A stretch of DNA of 64,000 bases from Bacillus dicomae (GCF_006494425.1 NZ_VHIV01000002.1:372001-436000); one strand, 5' to 3'; shown: positions 54,993 through 64,000, numbered from the stretch's first letter. Notes: a model not told the origin generated them from the letters alone. Translations and numbers: made by a program.

Positions 54993-56906
54993 ATGAACAT
55001 TCGACAACTAGCGCTACAAAATATAAAAGGAAATTGGCGTAATTATAAAGTGTTTTTCTTAAGTAGTTGTTTTGCGATATTTGCGTCTTTTGCATACATG
55101 TCTGTCATTGTACATCCGTATATGCAGGAGACGCTGTGGTATCAAAACGTAAGCTGGGGACTGGTCATATGTAATGTTATAATCATTTCTTTCTTCGTCA
55201 TATTTATTTTGTACTCTAATTCTATTTTCATAGAGGCACGCAAGAAAGAATTAGGATTATATATGTTAATGGGAGCAACGAAATCTAACGTAATTGGTGT
55301 AATTATGACCGAGCAAATGTTGATCGGGGTATTTGCTAATATTTTTGGTATAGGGATTGGCATGATCTTTTTGAAACTCTTTTTTATGGTGTTTAGCATG
55401 CTAATGCGTCTTCCGAAAGAACTCCCTGTCATATTTGACGTAAAAGCGATTGGGATAACGTTTATTACATATATGGTTGTTTTTATTCTGTTATCTTTTA
55501 TAAGTGCTGTACGTATATGGAACATAAAAATCATTCGGTTATTGAAAGAATTTCGAACGGATAAAAAAGAGAAGAAAACATCAATGTGGCTTTGTATATT
55601 CGGCTTTATTTGTTTAGGGACAGGATATGCGTTAGCGCTACAAGTGACAATGGAAACGATAGGATTATATTTTTTCCCTGTGTCTATACTTGTCTTTTTC
55701 GGAACGTACTTTTCTTTTACACACGGTACAATCCAATTGTTAGAAATGATTAAACGAAATAAAAAGATTATGTATACATATCCGTATTTATTTATAGTGA
55801 ATCAATTGTCATATCGAATGAAGGAAAATGGTCGCTTTTTCTTTATGCTTTCTATGGCAACGACATTTGTAGTTACGGCAACAGGTACGGTGTTCTTATA
55901 TTTTTCTAGCATGCAAGATATGTGGCGAGATGGGGGCGCACACTCATTTTCATATATAGAAAAAGGTGTTTCTACCCATGAAGTCTTTGAGGAAGGTACG
56001 GTTGAACAATTACTGCATCAATATGGATATGATGATTTTCAATATATGAGTTTTGTTGGCGTGTATGCATCTTTTCAGTCCAACAAGGGAGAAACAGAAG
56101 TAGCGCCGCTCATTAAAGAAAGTGAATACAATCAGGAGGCAAGAAAACAAAAACAGAAAACGTATCATCCTAAAAAAGGAACGATTACACTCGTTTATTA
56201 TAATAAATACAATCACTCGAATATATATAATCAAAAAGAGATTCAATTACAAGTAATGAATCAAACGTATCCATTCGTATTTAACGGTCAGAAAGAAGGG
56301 GTGCGATTTAATTATCACCTCACGCACATTAACGGTTTGTTTTTCGTTATGAATGATGAAGATTTTGACAGTATAGCAAATAAGGTTCCGGATTCTGAAA
56401 AAATGATGTATAGAGGATACACATTACCAAATATCGAAAATACGAAAAAATTAAATGAAGCTTTACGGAAACATATGAAACAAGATGATAATAACGCATT
56501 TCGAAGTAATATGGAATTATATGTGAATATGAAAGAATTTGGCGATATTACTTTATTTGTAGGTTCATTCATTAGTATATTATTTTTTCTTACTTCATGT
56601 AGTATCGTATATTTTAAATGGTTTCATAATATTGCATCGGATCGAAAGCAATACGGGGCACTTTCTAAACTTGGAATGACGAAGGAAGAAGTTTGGAAGG
56701 TCTCCCGTTGGCAATTGTGTATGCTATTTTTTGCGCCTATTATAGTTGGGAGTATGCATAGTGCGGTTGCGTTGTATACGTTTCATAATACGATCTTTAT
56801 GGATGGTTCATTACGAAAAGTAGGTTTGTTTATTCTGTTTTATATTGCTGCATGCATCATTTATTTCTTTTTCGCTCAAAGAGAATATAGGAAACATTTA
56901 GACTAG
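54993..56906 (+). CDS. ABC transporter permease, BceB-like (second)
   Basis: A 637-residue paralog of the preceding gene with the same ten-span plan and outer domain. The N-termini are nearly alike (MNIRQLALQNIKGNWRNYKV), and FKWF and HSAVALYTF near the end parallel FKWF and HSGFALHTL. The outer domains differ strongly, which suggests different ligands. No second ATPase is encoded nearby, so it must share BceA or work as a sensor. TAGGGGGACG precedes the ATG. Confidence 0.9.
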   Translation: MNIRQLALQNIKGNWRNYKVFFLSSCFAIFASFAYMSVIVHPYMQETLWYQNVSWGLVICNVIIISFFVIFILYSNSIFIEARKKELGLYMLMGATKSNVIGVIMTEQMLIGVFANIFGIGIGMIFLKLFFMVFSMLMRLPKELPVIFDVKAIGITFITYMVVFILLSFISAVRIWNIKIIRLLKEFRTDKKEKKTSMWLCIFGFICLGTGYALALQVTMETIGLYFFPVSILVFFGTYFSFTHGTIQLLEMIKRNKKIMYTYPYLFIVNQLSYRMKENGRFFFMLSMATTFVVTATGTVFLYFSSMQDMWRDGGAHSFSYIEKGVSTHEVFEEGTVEQLLHQYGYDDFQYMSFVGVYASFQSNKGETEVAPLIKESEYNQEARKQKQKTYHPKKGTITLVYYNKYNHSNIYNQKEIQLQVMNQTYPFVFNGQKEGVRFNYHLTHINGLFFVMNDEDFDSIANKVPDSEKMMYRGYTLPNIENTKKLNEALRKHMKQDDNNAFRSNMELYVNMKEFGDITLFVGSFISILFFLTSCSIVYFKWFHNIASDRKQYGALSKLGMTKEEVWKVSRWQLCMLFFAPIIVGSMHSAVALYTFHNTIFMDGSLRKVGLFILFYIAACIIYFFFAQREYRKHLD

Positions 56907-56925
56907 CGAACGCTAGTCTTTTTTA
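56900..56925 (+). terminator. Terminator after the second permease
   Basis: 9-bp stem AGACTAGCG/CGCTAGTCT (56900-56908 with 56911-56919) and T-run. It contains the stop codon. Confidence 0.85.
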
Positions 56926-57003
56926 AATATTCGAAATTTACATAGAAGAATATAAAAAAGTGTGGTATAACAGTAAGAAAACGAAAAAGAGAGGGAAAAG
57001 ACG

Positions 57004-57855
57004 ATGATTCGAGTAGGATATTTAGGACCAGAAGCAACATTTACAAATATGGCGGTGAGTCGTTTTTTTCCGGAAGCAGAGCATGTACCGTATCGAACGA
57101 TTCCAGATTGTATGGATGCAGCTGCAAATGGAAATGTAGATTATGCAGTGGTACCACTAGAAAACGCTATAGAAGGTTCAGTGAATATAACAGTTGATTA
57201 TCTCGTGCATGAGCAGCCGCTTTCTATTGTAGGAGAAATTACAGTGCCCATTCAGCAACATTTACTTGTACATCCGCAGCATGCAGAAGTGTGGGAAGAA
57301 GTATATGCAGTGCATTCTCACCCACACGCTATTGCCCAATGTCATAAGTTTTTAAATGAAGAATTAAAAGGGATAACTGCTCGAGATATGACATCAACAA
57401 GTGCTGCTGCGCAATATGTGAAAGAACATCCTGAAGAAAAAATTGCTGCCATTGCAAATGAAGCAGCTGCAGAGAAATACGGATTAACGATTGTAAGACG
57501 AAGTATTCATACGCATAAAAATAATCATACACGTTTCCTCGTGCTCCATAAGAAAAAGAAAGCAATACTCTCAAATAATGGAGAAAACCGCGGAGAGAAA
57601 ACGACGCTTATGATAACGTTACCGGCTGATTATGCAGGGGCACTATATCAAGTGTTATCAGCTTTCGCATGGAGAAAATTAAACTTATCAAAAATCGAAT
57701 CGCGTCCGATGAAAACAGGACTTGGAAATTACTTTTTCTTAATCGATGTCGATAAAGCATACGATGACGTATTATTGCCAGGCGTAACGATGGAACTTGA
57801 AGCACTCGGTTTTTCTGTTACGGTGCTGGGGAGTTATTCTTCTTATTGGTTGTAA
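57004..57855 (+). CDS. pheA: Prephenate dehydratase
   Basis: A 283-residue monofunctional enzyme forming phenylpyruvate. The periplasmic-binding-like catalytic domain (1-180) has GPEATFT, VVPLENAIEGSVN and DMTSTSAAAQYV with the catalytic Thr. The C-terminal ACT domain (about 200-280) has the Phe-binding KIESRPMK. AGAGGGAAAAG precedes the ATG. B. subtilis has pheB between obg and pheA; here the bce-like module is there instead. Confidence 0.96.
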   Translation: MIRVGYLGPEATFTNMAVSRFFPEAEHVPYRTIPDCMDAAANGNVDYAVVPLENAIEGSVNITVDYLVHEQPLSIVGEITVPIQQHLLVHPQHAEVWEEVYAVHSHPHAIAQCHKFLNEELKGITARDMTSTSAAAQYVKEHPEEKIAAIANEAAAEKYGLTIVRRSIHTHKNNHTRFLVLHKKKKAILSNNGENRGEKTTLMITLPADYAGALYQVLSAFAWRKLNLSKIESRPMKTGLGNYFFLIDVDKAYDDVLLPGVTMELEALGFSVTVLGSYSSYWL

Positions 57856-57900
57856 AGGGGAGTATTTGTAATTAAGTTGATATAAATTCAGTTGCTAGTC

Positions 57901-57988
57901 TATAAATAAAATCCCACCTGTAGAAGGTGGGATTCTTTATCCCGCTTTAATGGGCAGTAAGACCCCCACTGATTAAAGTTTCACTTTA
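57901..57988. repeat. bcr-like dispersed repeat with terminator
   Basis: TCCCACCT/AGGTGGGA at 57912-57931 is a strong bidirectional hairpin. It is followed by ATCCCGCTTTAATGGGCAGT and AAGACCCCCACTGATTAAAG. This wording recurs at gene ends in B. cereus group genomes (bcr elements), from memory. The right end reaches the stop codon of the minus-strand MOSC gene. A degenerate 26-base match lies at 50322-50347. Confidence 0.6.
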
Positions 57989-58633
57989 TTTTAACTTCGC
58001 AAGACGATCCTCTAACTGACCACGCCAAATATCAGCTAGTTCTGGAACAGCAAGAATCTTCTCGATGCCATTTTTATCTTTTCTATTATGAAAATAAATT
58101 TCGTTAGAGAACAAAACAGATACATTGTTTGGATGACGATCTATTAATGTAATTTTAGAATCTTTACGTACAGTACCTTCTTGAAGAACGCGGCATAGGT
58201 AGCCAGTAAATCCAGTTGCTACAATGCGCGGCAGTATGCCAGGAATACCGAGGCGTTTTGAAATCGTGCTACAAGGTACGCGCGCTTGTGTTACTTGAAT
58301 AATCGCTTCACCTAATTTGTATGTATCTCCGATGCAAACATCATGCTCTAACATATTTGTTACGGTAATGTTTTCGCCAAATGCGGAAGCTGGAAGTGTT
58401 GTTTGGAATTCTTTTTCCCATAGTGCGTAATGCTCGTGTGAGTACACACAAACTGCGCGATCAGGTCCACCGTGGTGTTTTAAATCTGCTACATCATCAC
58501 CAAGGAAGCCATCTTTTGATAGGAAAGCTTCTTCGGTAAGTTCTTTACATATACCGGTAATCATTTCTTTATCTTCGCTATATTTCATTTGTTTCGGTTT
58601 GCCAATGCTAAAGTGAACGAGTTCAATTCCCAT
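57986..58633 (-). CDS. MOSC domain protein, YiiM-like
   Basis: A 215-residue protein. The MOSC core (about 30-165) contains HHGGPDRAVCVYSHEHY, FGENITV and the conserved cysteine in ARVPCSTISKRLG, the expected molybdenum cofactor or sulfur-carrying residue. YiiM-type proteins reduce N-hydroxylated compounds with Moco; this is family knowledge. AAAGGAGATC precedes the ATG. It stands alone between pheA and the niaR operon. Confidence 0.88.
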   Translation of the reverse strand: MGIELVHFSIGKPKQMKYSEDKEMITGICKELTEEAFLSKDGFLGDDVADLKHHGGPDRAVCVYSHEHYALWEKEFQTTLPASAFGENITVTNMLEHDVCIGDTYKLGEAIIQVTQARVPCSTISKRLGIPGILPRIVATGFTGYLCRVLQEGTVRKDSKITLIDRHPNNVSVLFSNEIYFHNRKDKNGIEKILAVPELADIWRGQLEDRLAKLK

Positions 58634-58676
58634 ATTTGATCTCCTTTACGATTGATTACAATATTATAGCATTAAA

Positions 58677-58712
58677 AAAGCACAGAGAATGATAAAAACT
58701 CTGTGCTTTACA
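58677..58712 (-). terminator. Terminator of the nifS-niaR operon
   Basis: Perfect 11-bp stem AAAGCACAGAG/CTCTGTGCTTT (58677-58687 with 58699-58709). On the minus strand it is followed by TTTAATGC after the gene end. Confidence 0.85.
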
Positions 58713-59255
58713 TTAATAAACGAGAAATCCTGCTTTATCTAGCGCCTCGCAAGCTGCATCTAATTTTTCTTTTGAATCTGCCTCAATTGTATGTAAGTGA
58801 ATACCATCCGTTAGTTGCGAAAGATAGGAAGCATTTGTGTTTTCGATTTTTTGTAAATATTGCTCTACATCAAAGCGATTGCTTACCATGATGGATGCTG
58901 TTAAGTCACCATATACAGGATGCTCAACTTTTACATCTTTAATCGTGATGCCGTGGTCAACAAGCATTGTAAGTTCTTGACGTACTTCTGCTGGCTTATG
59001 TTGGCATACAATTACGCGTTCGAAAGCTTGTTGTTTCTCTTGTGGTTTTAAATATAAATATCCCTGAGCAGTTGCAATAATTGGTTCGTTTCTTGCTTTA
59101 AGTAAGGAAATATCTTGCACGATAACTTGCCTACTTACGTTTGTCTTCTTCGATAGTTCATTCCCAGATAACGGCTCATTTGCAGCGAGAAGCCACTGAA
59201 GGATAAGCTGTCGTCTTTCTTCACCTAAAATCTTTTTTTGGTCGTTTTGTTTCAT
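58713..59255 (-). CDS. niaR: Niacin-responsive repressor NiaR (YrxA)
   Basis: A 180-residue repressor of NAD synthesis genes. The N-terminal winged helix (LSGNELSKKTNVSRQVIVQDIS, about 34-55) is followed by the 3H domain with conserved histidines in CQHK, VDHGI, VEHPVYGD and IHLHT that bind metal and nicotinic acid. It is coupled to nifS (stop and start share one base) and lies divergent to nadBCA. Confidence 0.93.
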   Translation of the reverse strand: MKQNDQKKILGEERRQLILQWLLAANEPLSGNELSKKTNVSRQVIVQDISLLKARNEPIIATAQGYLYLKPQEKQQAFERVIVCQHKPAEVRQELTMLVDHGITIKDVKVEHPVYGDLTASIMVSNRFDVEQYLQKIENTNASYLSQLTDGIHLHTIEADSKEKLDAACEALDKAGFLVY

Positions 59256-60397
59256 TATGATTTAACACCTCTATAAAATTGATTTCCAATTGTGTGTAGT
59301 GCATGAATAGTAGTATCAATTTGATCTTTCGTTGTTTGTTGCCCGAAAGAGAAGCGGACATATTGTTTTGCCTCTTCATACGTTTTTCCAATTGCAAGCA
59401 TTGTTTTCGAAGGTTCTTGTTTACCGACTTGGCAAGCACTTCCGGTAGAAATAGCAATACCGCGGCGATTACATTCTAGCATTGTATATTGACCTTCTAT
59501 TCCTTTTATTGTAACCCCAATAATATGTGGTAAACAAGAAGTAGAATGACCTTCTACTTCAATTTCTAGCGGAATTGTTCGTATTTGCTCTAAAAAGTAG
59601 GATCGTAACTCTTTAAAACGTAAACTTTCTTCCTGTTGATTTTTTAATATATTCTCAGCAGCTGTTAAAAAAGCAGCGATGCCAGGAACGTTCACTGTAC
59701 CTGGGCGAAACCCTTTTTCGTGAGAGGTTCCCGGAAATATTTGTGTCCAGCGAACTTGCGGATTTATATAGCAAGCGCCGACACCTTTTGGTCCGTATAT
59801 TTTATGTGCTGAAACAGAAAGACTATCAATCCCCATCTCAAAAACATTGATAGGAAGTTTACCAAATGTTTGCACACAATCTGAATGAAATAAAACGTTA
59901 TATTTTTTTAAAAGTGCCCCGATCTCTGCGATATTTTGAACGGTTCCGATTTCGGAGTTTCCGTGCTGTATACTTGCTAGAACAGTATCTTCTGTAATAG
60001 CTGCTTCTAAATCTACTAAACGAATGAGTCCACCTTTATCAACAGGAATTTCAGTAATTGTATACCCTTTTGATTGTAAGGATTGAAAATAACTTCGAAT
60101 GGATGCATGTTCCATAGGTGTCGTAATAATATGCTTCTTATTTTGGGCATTGAGAAGGGATTGAATCGCAAGGTAGTTCGATTCTGATCCGCCGCTCGTG
60201 AAGAATACCCCCTGCTCTTTCCCGCCAATCATGTCAGCAAATGTTTTTCTGCAAACTTGTAATAAAGAAGAGGCTGTTCCTCCGATATCGTGTAAACTTT
60301 GTTCATTTCCGAAGTATTGCGATGCTGCTTTCATATACGTTTGTAATGCTTCCGCGCTCATAGGTGTAGTAGCTGCATAGTCAAGATATATCATCAT
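59255..60397 (-). CDS. nifS: Cysteine desulfurase of the NAD locus (NifS-like)
   Basis: A 380-residue PLP enzyme that supplies sulfur, here probably for the 4Fe-4S cluster of NadA. The PLP lysine is in SAHKIYGPKG and the catalytic cysteine in STGSACQVGKQEPS. The N-terminus YLDYAATTPMS is the family signature. Start at the first or second ATG (60397 or 60394) after GAGAGAGGA. In B. subtilis the ortholog is required for NadA activity. Confidence 0.94.
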   Translation of the reverse strand: MMIYLDYAATTPMSAEALQTYMKAASQYFGNEQSLHDIGGTASSLLQVCRKTFADMIGGKEQGVFFTSGGSESNYLAIQSLLNAQNKKHIITTPMEHASIRSYFQSLQSKGYTITEIPVDKGGLIRLVDLEAAITEDTVLASIQHGNSEIGTVQNIAEIGALLKKYNVLFHSDCVQTFGKLPINVFEMGIDSLSVSAHKIYGPKGVGACYINPQVRWTQIFPGTSHEKGFRPGTVNVPGIAAFLTAAENILKNQQEESLRFKELRSYFLEQIRTIPLEIEVEGHSTSCLPHIIGVTIKGIEGQYTMLECNRRGIAISTGSACQVGKQEPSKTMLAIGKTYEEAKQYVRFSFGQQTTKDQIDTTIHALHTIGNQFYRGVKS

Positions 60398-60500
60398 GTA
60401 AGGTCCTCTCTCTAGTAAGAGTTACATTTCTTTTATTTTTAAATGGTAGTGAAAATAAGAATTATAAAAAAACTCTTGTCATTATTTTAAAACTATGTAA

Positions 60501-60523
60501 ATATAGGTGTCAAGACAGTTGAA
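60501..60523. promoter_or_regulatory. Candidate NiaR operator and nadB promoter edge
   Basis: TGTC-AA-GACA (60508-60517) is palindromic within GGTGTCAAGACAGTT, in the divergent region between nifS and nadB. It resembles the TGTC/GACA core of NiaR sites. A TTGTCA (60476-60481) may be the nadB -35, which would place the palindrome at the start of transcription. Confidence 0.65.
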
Positions 60524-60548
60524 AAGTGTAAAGTAGGAGGCAACAATT

Positions 60549-62078
60549 ATGCCAAGTGCAGATGTCTTAATTATTGGAAGTGGTGTTGCGGCACTTCGTG
60601 TTGCGAAAGAGATTTGTCACGAAAAGAATGTGATTATTATCACAAAAGAAACGAATCGTAATAATAATACATATTTAGCGCAAGGTGGAATTGCCGCAGC
60701 GGTAGCTACTTATGACAATCCGAATGAGCATTTTGAAGATACGTTAGTAGCAGGATGTCATTATAACAAGGAAGATGCGGTCCGTTATTTAGTTGAAGAA
60801 GGACCGAAAGAATTGAATCATCTCATTGAAAATGGAATGAAATTTGATGGAGATGAAACGGGTCCTCATCTTGGAAAAGAAGGTGCACATCGAAAGCGTC
60901 GTATTTTACATGCAGGTGGCGATGCAACAGGAAAGAATTTATTAGAGCATTTCATTCAAGAAGTAGCTCCGTACGTTACGGTAGTGGAACAGGAAATGGT
61001 GCTTGATTTTATTATAGAAAACGAAAAATGTGCTGGAGTTTTAACGCGAGATAGTGAAGGGAAACTGAAGCGTTATGATGCAGATTATACTGTGCTAGCC
61101 TCAGGCGGGATTGGTGGTTTATACGCCTTTACTTCTAATGATAAAACAATTACGGGTGATGGACTTGCGATGGTGTACCGCGCGGGTGGGGAGCTTGTAG
61201 ATTTAGAATTTGTACAATTCCATCCAACGATGTTATACGCGAGCGAGCGATGCTGTGGCCTTGTTTCTGAAGCTGTCCGTGGTGAAGGAGCTGTCCTTAT
61301 AAATGGAAAAGGGCAGCGTTTTATGATGGATATACACCCAGATCATGATCTCGCACCGCGTGATGTAGTGGCAAGAGCGATTCATGAACAGCTTTTGGCG
61401 GGTGAAAAAGTATATTTGAATATCGAGCCCATCCAAAATTTCGAAGAACGTTTTCCGACTGTATCATCACTATGTAAAAAGAATGGTGTTCATATAAATG
61501 AAAAACGCATTCCGGTCGTACCCGGTGCTCATTTTCATATGGGCGGCGTGAAAACAAACTGTGATGGAGAGACGTCTATTCCAAATTTATATGCAGTCGG
61601 TGAAGTAGCTTGTAATGGTGTTCATGGAGCAAATAGATTAGCAAGTAATTCATTATTAGAAGGTCTTGTGTTTGGAAAAAGAATAGGACAACATATTTTA
61701 ACGAAAGCGACAAAAGACAGATTGAACAACTTCACTGAGAAGGAAAAGAAATTTATCGTTCTGAATCATTTGCCGACGAAAGAAGAAATACAAGAATGCA
61801 TGATGAAATATGTTGGGATTGTGCGAACAGAGCAAAGTCTATCTTATGCAAAGAGATGGCTTAGTAAGTACGGTGTTCGAAATATGATATTGCAACATGA
61901 TGCTCTTACAAATGAAGAGATAACGCTTATTAATATGTTAACAGTGTGTGAGCTTATCGTCATATCAGCTTTGCAAAGGGAAGAAAGCATAGGTGGCCAT
62001 TATCGGAGTGATTATCCACATAGGAATAGTGTGAAAAAAGAGATCGTTCGAGTGAAAAGAAAACTACAACTTGTGTAA
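60549..62078 (+). CDS. nadB: L-aspartate oxidase
   Basis: A 509-residue FAD enzyme oxidising aspartate to iminoaspartate, first step of de novo NAD synthesis. The dinucleotide motif IIGSGVAALRVA lies at 7-18. The active-site region LAQGGIAAAV, GGDATGKN, EFVQFHPT and AVGEVACNGVHGANRLASNS are fumarate-reductase family features. AGGAGGCAAC precedes the ATG. Operon with nadC and nadA. Confidence 0.96.
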   Translation: MPSADVLIIGSGVAALRVAKEICHEKNVIIITKETNRNNNTYLAQGGIAAAVATYDNPNEHFEDTLVAGCHYNKEDAVRYLVEEGPKELNHLIENGMKFDGDETGPHLGKEGAHRKRRILHAGGDATGKNLLEHFIQEVAPYVTVVEQEMVLDFIIENEKCAGVLTRDSEGKLKRYDADYTVLASGGIGGLYAFTSNDKTITGDGLAMVYRAGGELVDLEFVQFHPTMLYASERCCGLVSEAVRGEGAVLINGKGQRFMMDIHPDHDLAPRDVVARAIHEQLLAGEKVYLNIEPIQNFEERFPTVSSLCKKNGVHINEKRIPVVPGAHFHMGGVKTNCDGETSIPNLYAVGEVACNGVHGANRLASNSLLEGLVFGKRIGQHILTKATKDRLNNFTEKEKKFIVLNHLPTKEEIQECMMKYVGIVRTEQSLSYAKRWLSKYGVRNMILQHDALTNEEITLINMLTVCELIVISALQREESIGGHYRSDYPHRNSVKKEIVRVKRKLQLV

Positions 62079-62097
62079 AGAGGGGAAGAGGGGCTTT

Positions 62098-62931
62098 ATG
62101 AATACGATAAAGGTTAAAGAAGCATTAAATCGATTTTTTCTAGAAGATATAGGAGAAAGAGATGTAACATCTCAGCTTATTTTTCCAGACAATTTACTTT
62201 CAAAAGGAACGTTTCTTGCGAAAGATACAGGGGTCTTTGCGGGACGTTTAGTCATTGAAGAAGGTTTTAAATTAATTGATGAGAGAATTGAAGTGGAGCT
62301 TCATAAAAAAGATGGAGATCTTGTAGAAAAAGGCGAAATAATAGCAACTGTCCAAGGGCCAATTGCTTCGTTATTAACGGCAGAGCGCGTTATATTAAAC
62401 GTTATTCAGCGTATGAGCGGGATAGCGACGATGACACATAAAGCTGTTTTTGCTTTAGATAGCAGCCATACGCGTATTTGTGATACGCGAAAAACGATGC
62501 CGGGGCTACGTATGTTTGACAAGTATGCAGTCGTGTGCGGAGGCGGATTTAATCACCGTTTTGGTTTATATGATGGTGTCATGATTAAAGACAATCATAT
62601 TGCTTTTGCTGGTTCTATTACGAAAGCTGTTACATCGGTGAAAGAGAAATTAGGACATATGGTAAAAGTAGAAGTGGAAACAGAAACGGAGGAGCAAGTG
62701 AGAGAAGCTGTAGCTGCTGGTGCGGATATTATTATGTTTGATAACCGTACGCCAGATGAGATTCGAGAGTTTTCAAAGATTGTACCGAGTGCCATCGTTA
62801 CAGAAGCTTCAGGAGGCATTACCATTGAAGATTTATCGAAATACGGAAAAACAGGGGTAGATTATATTTCACTTGGAGCGTTAACACATTCAGTGAAAGC
62901 ACTTGATATTAGTTTCAATATTGAGGCGTAA
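62098..62931 (+). CDS. nadC: Nicotinate-nucleotide pyrophosphorylase (quinolinate phosphoribosyltransferase)
   Basis: A 277-residue enzyme making nicotinate mononucleotide from quinolinate and PRPP. Motifs include EDIGERDVTS, RMSGIAT, TRKTMPGLR, KDNHI and EVETETEEQ. ATG 62098 follows AGAGGGGAAGAGGGG; a frame extended to 62071 overlaps nadB without a site. Thirty bases before nadA. Confidence 0.96.
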   Translation: MNTIKVKEALNRFFLEDIGERDVTSQLIFPDNLLSKGTFLAKDTGVFAGRLVIEEGFKLIDERIEVELHKKDGDLVEKGEIIATVQGPIASLLTAERVILNVIQRMSGIATMTHKAVFALDSSHTRICDTRKTMPGLRMFDKYAVVCGGGFNHRFGLYDGVMIKDNHIAFAGSITKAVTSVKEKLGHMVKVEVETETEEQVREAVAAGADIIMFDNRTPDEIREFSKIVPSAIVTEASGGITIEDLSKYGKTGVDYISLGALTHSVKALDISFNIEA

Positions 62932-62961
62932 GGAAAGTGGCTTAGAGGGGGAGAAAGAAAT

Positions 62962-64000
62962 ATGAGTATTTTAGAAAAAGTGCAACCGATTGAAACGATG
63001 TTACCAGAGCGTTATTACACGATGTCAACAGAAGATATGGAAAAGCGGGTTCGTGAGATTAAAGAAAAAATGGGGGAAACACTATTTATTCCAGGCCATC
63101 ATTACCAAAAAGATGAAGTGGTACAATTTTCTGATGCAGCAGGAGATTCACTTCAGCTTGCGCAAGTTGCAGCGAGCAATAAAGAAGCAAAATATATTGT
63201 GTTTTGTGGTGTACACTTTATGGCAGAAACAGCAGATATGTTAACGACAGATGATCAAATCGTTATTTTGCCAGATATGCGTGCAGGGTGTTCGATGGCA
63301 GATATGGCAGATATCGAACAAACAGAAAGAGCGTGGAAAGAGCTCACGAAATTATTTGGAGATACGATGATTCCGTTAACGTATGTCAACTCTACAGCTG
63401 CAATTAAAGCATTTTGCGGTCGCAACGGAGGAGCAACAGTAACTTCTTCTAATGCTAAACAAATGGTATCTTGGGCGTTTACACAAAAAGAGCGTCTCGT
63501 CTTTTTACCGGACCAACATTTAGGAAGAAATACAGCGTACGATTTAGGTATCCCGTTAGATAAAATGGCAGTATGGGACCCGCATACAGATTCATTAGAG
63601 TACGATGGAGATATAGAAGAAATTCAAGTGATTTTATGGAAAGGACATTGCTCTGTTCATCAAAACTTTACAGTGAAGAACGTTGAGAACGTACGGAAAA
63701 ATCATCCGGATATGAATATTATTGTACATCCGGAATGTTGCTATGAAGTTGTAGCTGCTTCGGATTATGCAGGGTCAACGAAATACATTATTGATATGAT
63801 TGAATCGGCTCCATCTGGAAGTAAATGGGCGATTGGTACAGAAATGAATTTAGTGAACCGAATTATTCAACAACACCCAGATAAAGAAATTGTGTCACTT
63901 AATCCATTTATGTGTCCATGTTTAACGATGAACCGAATTGATCTGCCTCACTTATTATGGGCACTTGAAACGATAGAAAGAGGAGAAGAAATTAACGTTA
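62962..64000 (+). CDS. nadA: Quinolinate synthase, 5' part
   Basis: The first 346 codons; the frame runs off the window. The enzyme joins iminoaspartate and dihydroxyacetone phosphate using a 4Fe-4S cluster. Candidate cluster cysteines are in [15 protein letters not shown] and FMCPCLTM, as in the longer Bacillus type. IPGHHYQ and PDQHLGRN are substrate loops. GAGGGGGAG precedes the ATG. Last known gene of nadBCA. Confidence 0.96.
   Translation, partial: MSILEKVQPIETMLPERYYTMSTEDMEKRVREIKEKMGETLFIPGHHYQKDEVVQFSDAAGDSLQLAQVAASNKEAKYIVFCGVHFMAETADMLTTDDQIVILPDMRAGCSMADMADIEQTERAWKELTKLFGDTMIPLTYVNSTAAIKAFCGRNGGATVTSSNAKQMVSWAFTQKERLVFLPDQHLGRNTAYDLGIPLDKMAVWDPHTDSLEYDGDIEEIQVILWKGHCSVHQNFTVKNVENVRKNHPDMNIIVHPECCYEVVAASDYAGSTKYIIDMIESAPSGSKWAIGTEMNLVNRIIQQHPDKEIVSLNPFMCPCLTMNRIDLPHLLWALETIERGEEINV

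Overview
The window is chromosomal DNA from a low-GC, endospore-forming Firmicute, almost certainly a member of the Bacillus cereus group. The evidence is the density of sporulation genes (gerE, gerM, lonB, spoVID, ysxE, spoIIB, spoIVFA/FB, spo0B), Bacillus-type gene order (racE-gerM-rph; tig-clpX-lonB-lonA-ysxC-hemAXCDBL-spoVID-ysxE-valS-folC-spoIIB-maf-radC-mreBCD-minCD-spoIVFAB-rplU-prp-rpmA-spo0B-obg), purine-rich ribosome binding sites and a bcr-like repeat. Both ends cut a gene: a purine/uracil permease on the left and nadA on the right.

Layout. 1-5.4 kb: permease end, gerE, then two Hsp31/DJ-1-like proteins, a TetR regulator and an MFS exporter; the exporter and one DJ-1 gene diverge from a shared promoter region built around a perfect inverted repeat. 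5.5-9.6 kb: racE, gerM, rph, rdgB and a YfcE-type phosphoesterase. 9.6-12.6 kb: a tRNA-Gly/tRNA-Arg pair followed by a small accessory island. The 3' end of tRNA-Arg recurs twice downstream. Between the copies lie a WXG-type polymorphic toxin with a predicted PD-(D/E)XK nuclease tail, two paralogous immunity-like genes, a decayed third copy and an orphan 66-codon ORF. 12.6-14 kb: a YvbH-like PH-domain protein and two small membrane proteins behind a BceR-type operator.

14-50 kb is the conserved core: proteostasis (ysoA, tig, clpX, lonB, lonA), ysxC, the ohrR-ohr peroxide module, the heme operon with a perfect PerR box, spore coat genes, valS with a T-box leader, folate and cell-shape/division genes, the SpoIVF protease complex, an RNase G not found at this locus in B. 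subtilis, ribosomal proteins L21/L27 with the Prp protease, spo0B and obg. 50.3-57 kb: a BceRS-type two-component system with one ABC ATPase and two tandem BceB-like permeases, in the place where B. subtilis carries pheB. 57-64 kb: pheA, a MOSC protein and the divergent NAD locus (niaR-nifS versus nadB-nadC-nadA) around a palindromic operator.

Most distinctive: the integrase-less toxin/immunity island at tRNA-Arg, marked by repeated tRNA 3' ends, and a BceR-type box (TnACA-N4-TGTAA) that occurs both before the ABC transporter at 52.2 kb and, nearly 39 kb away, before an unannotated 33-residue peptide gene at 13.55 kb. This predicts a small regulon inside the window.
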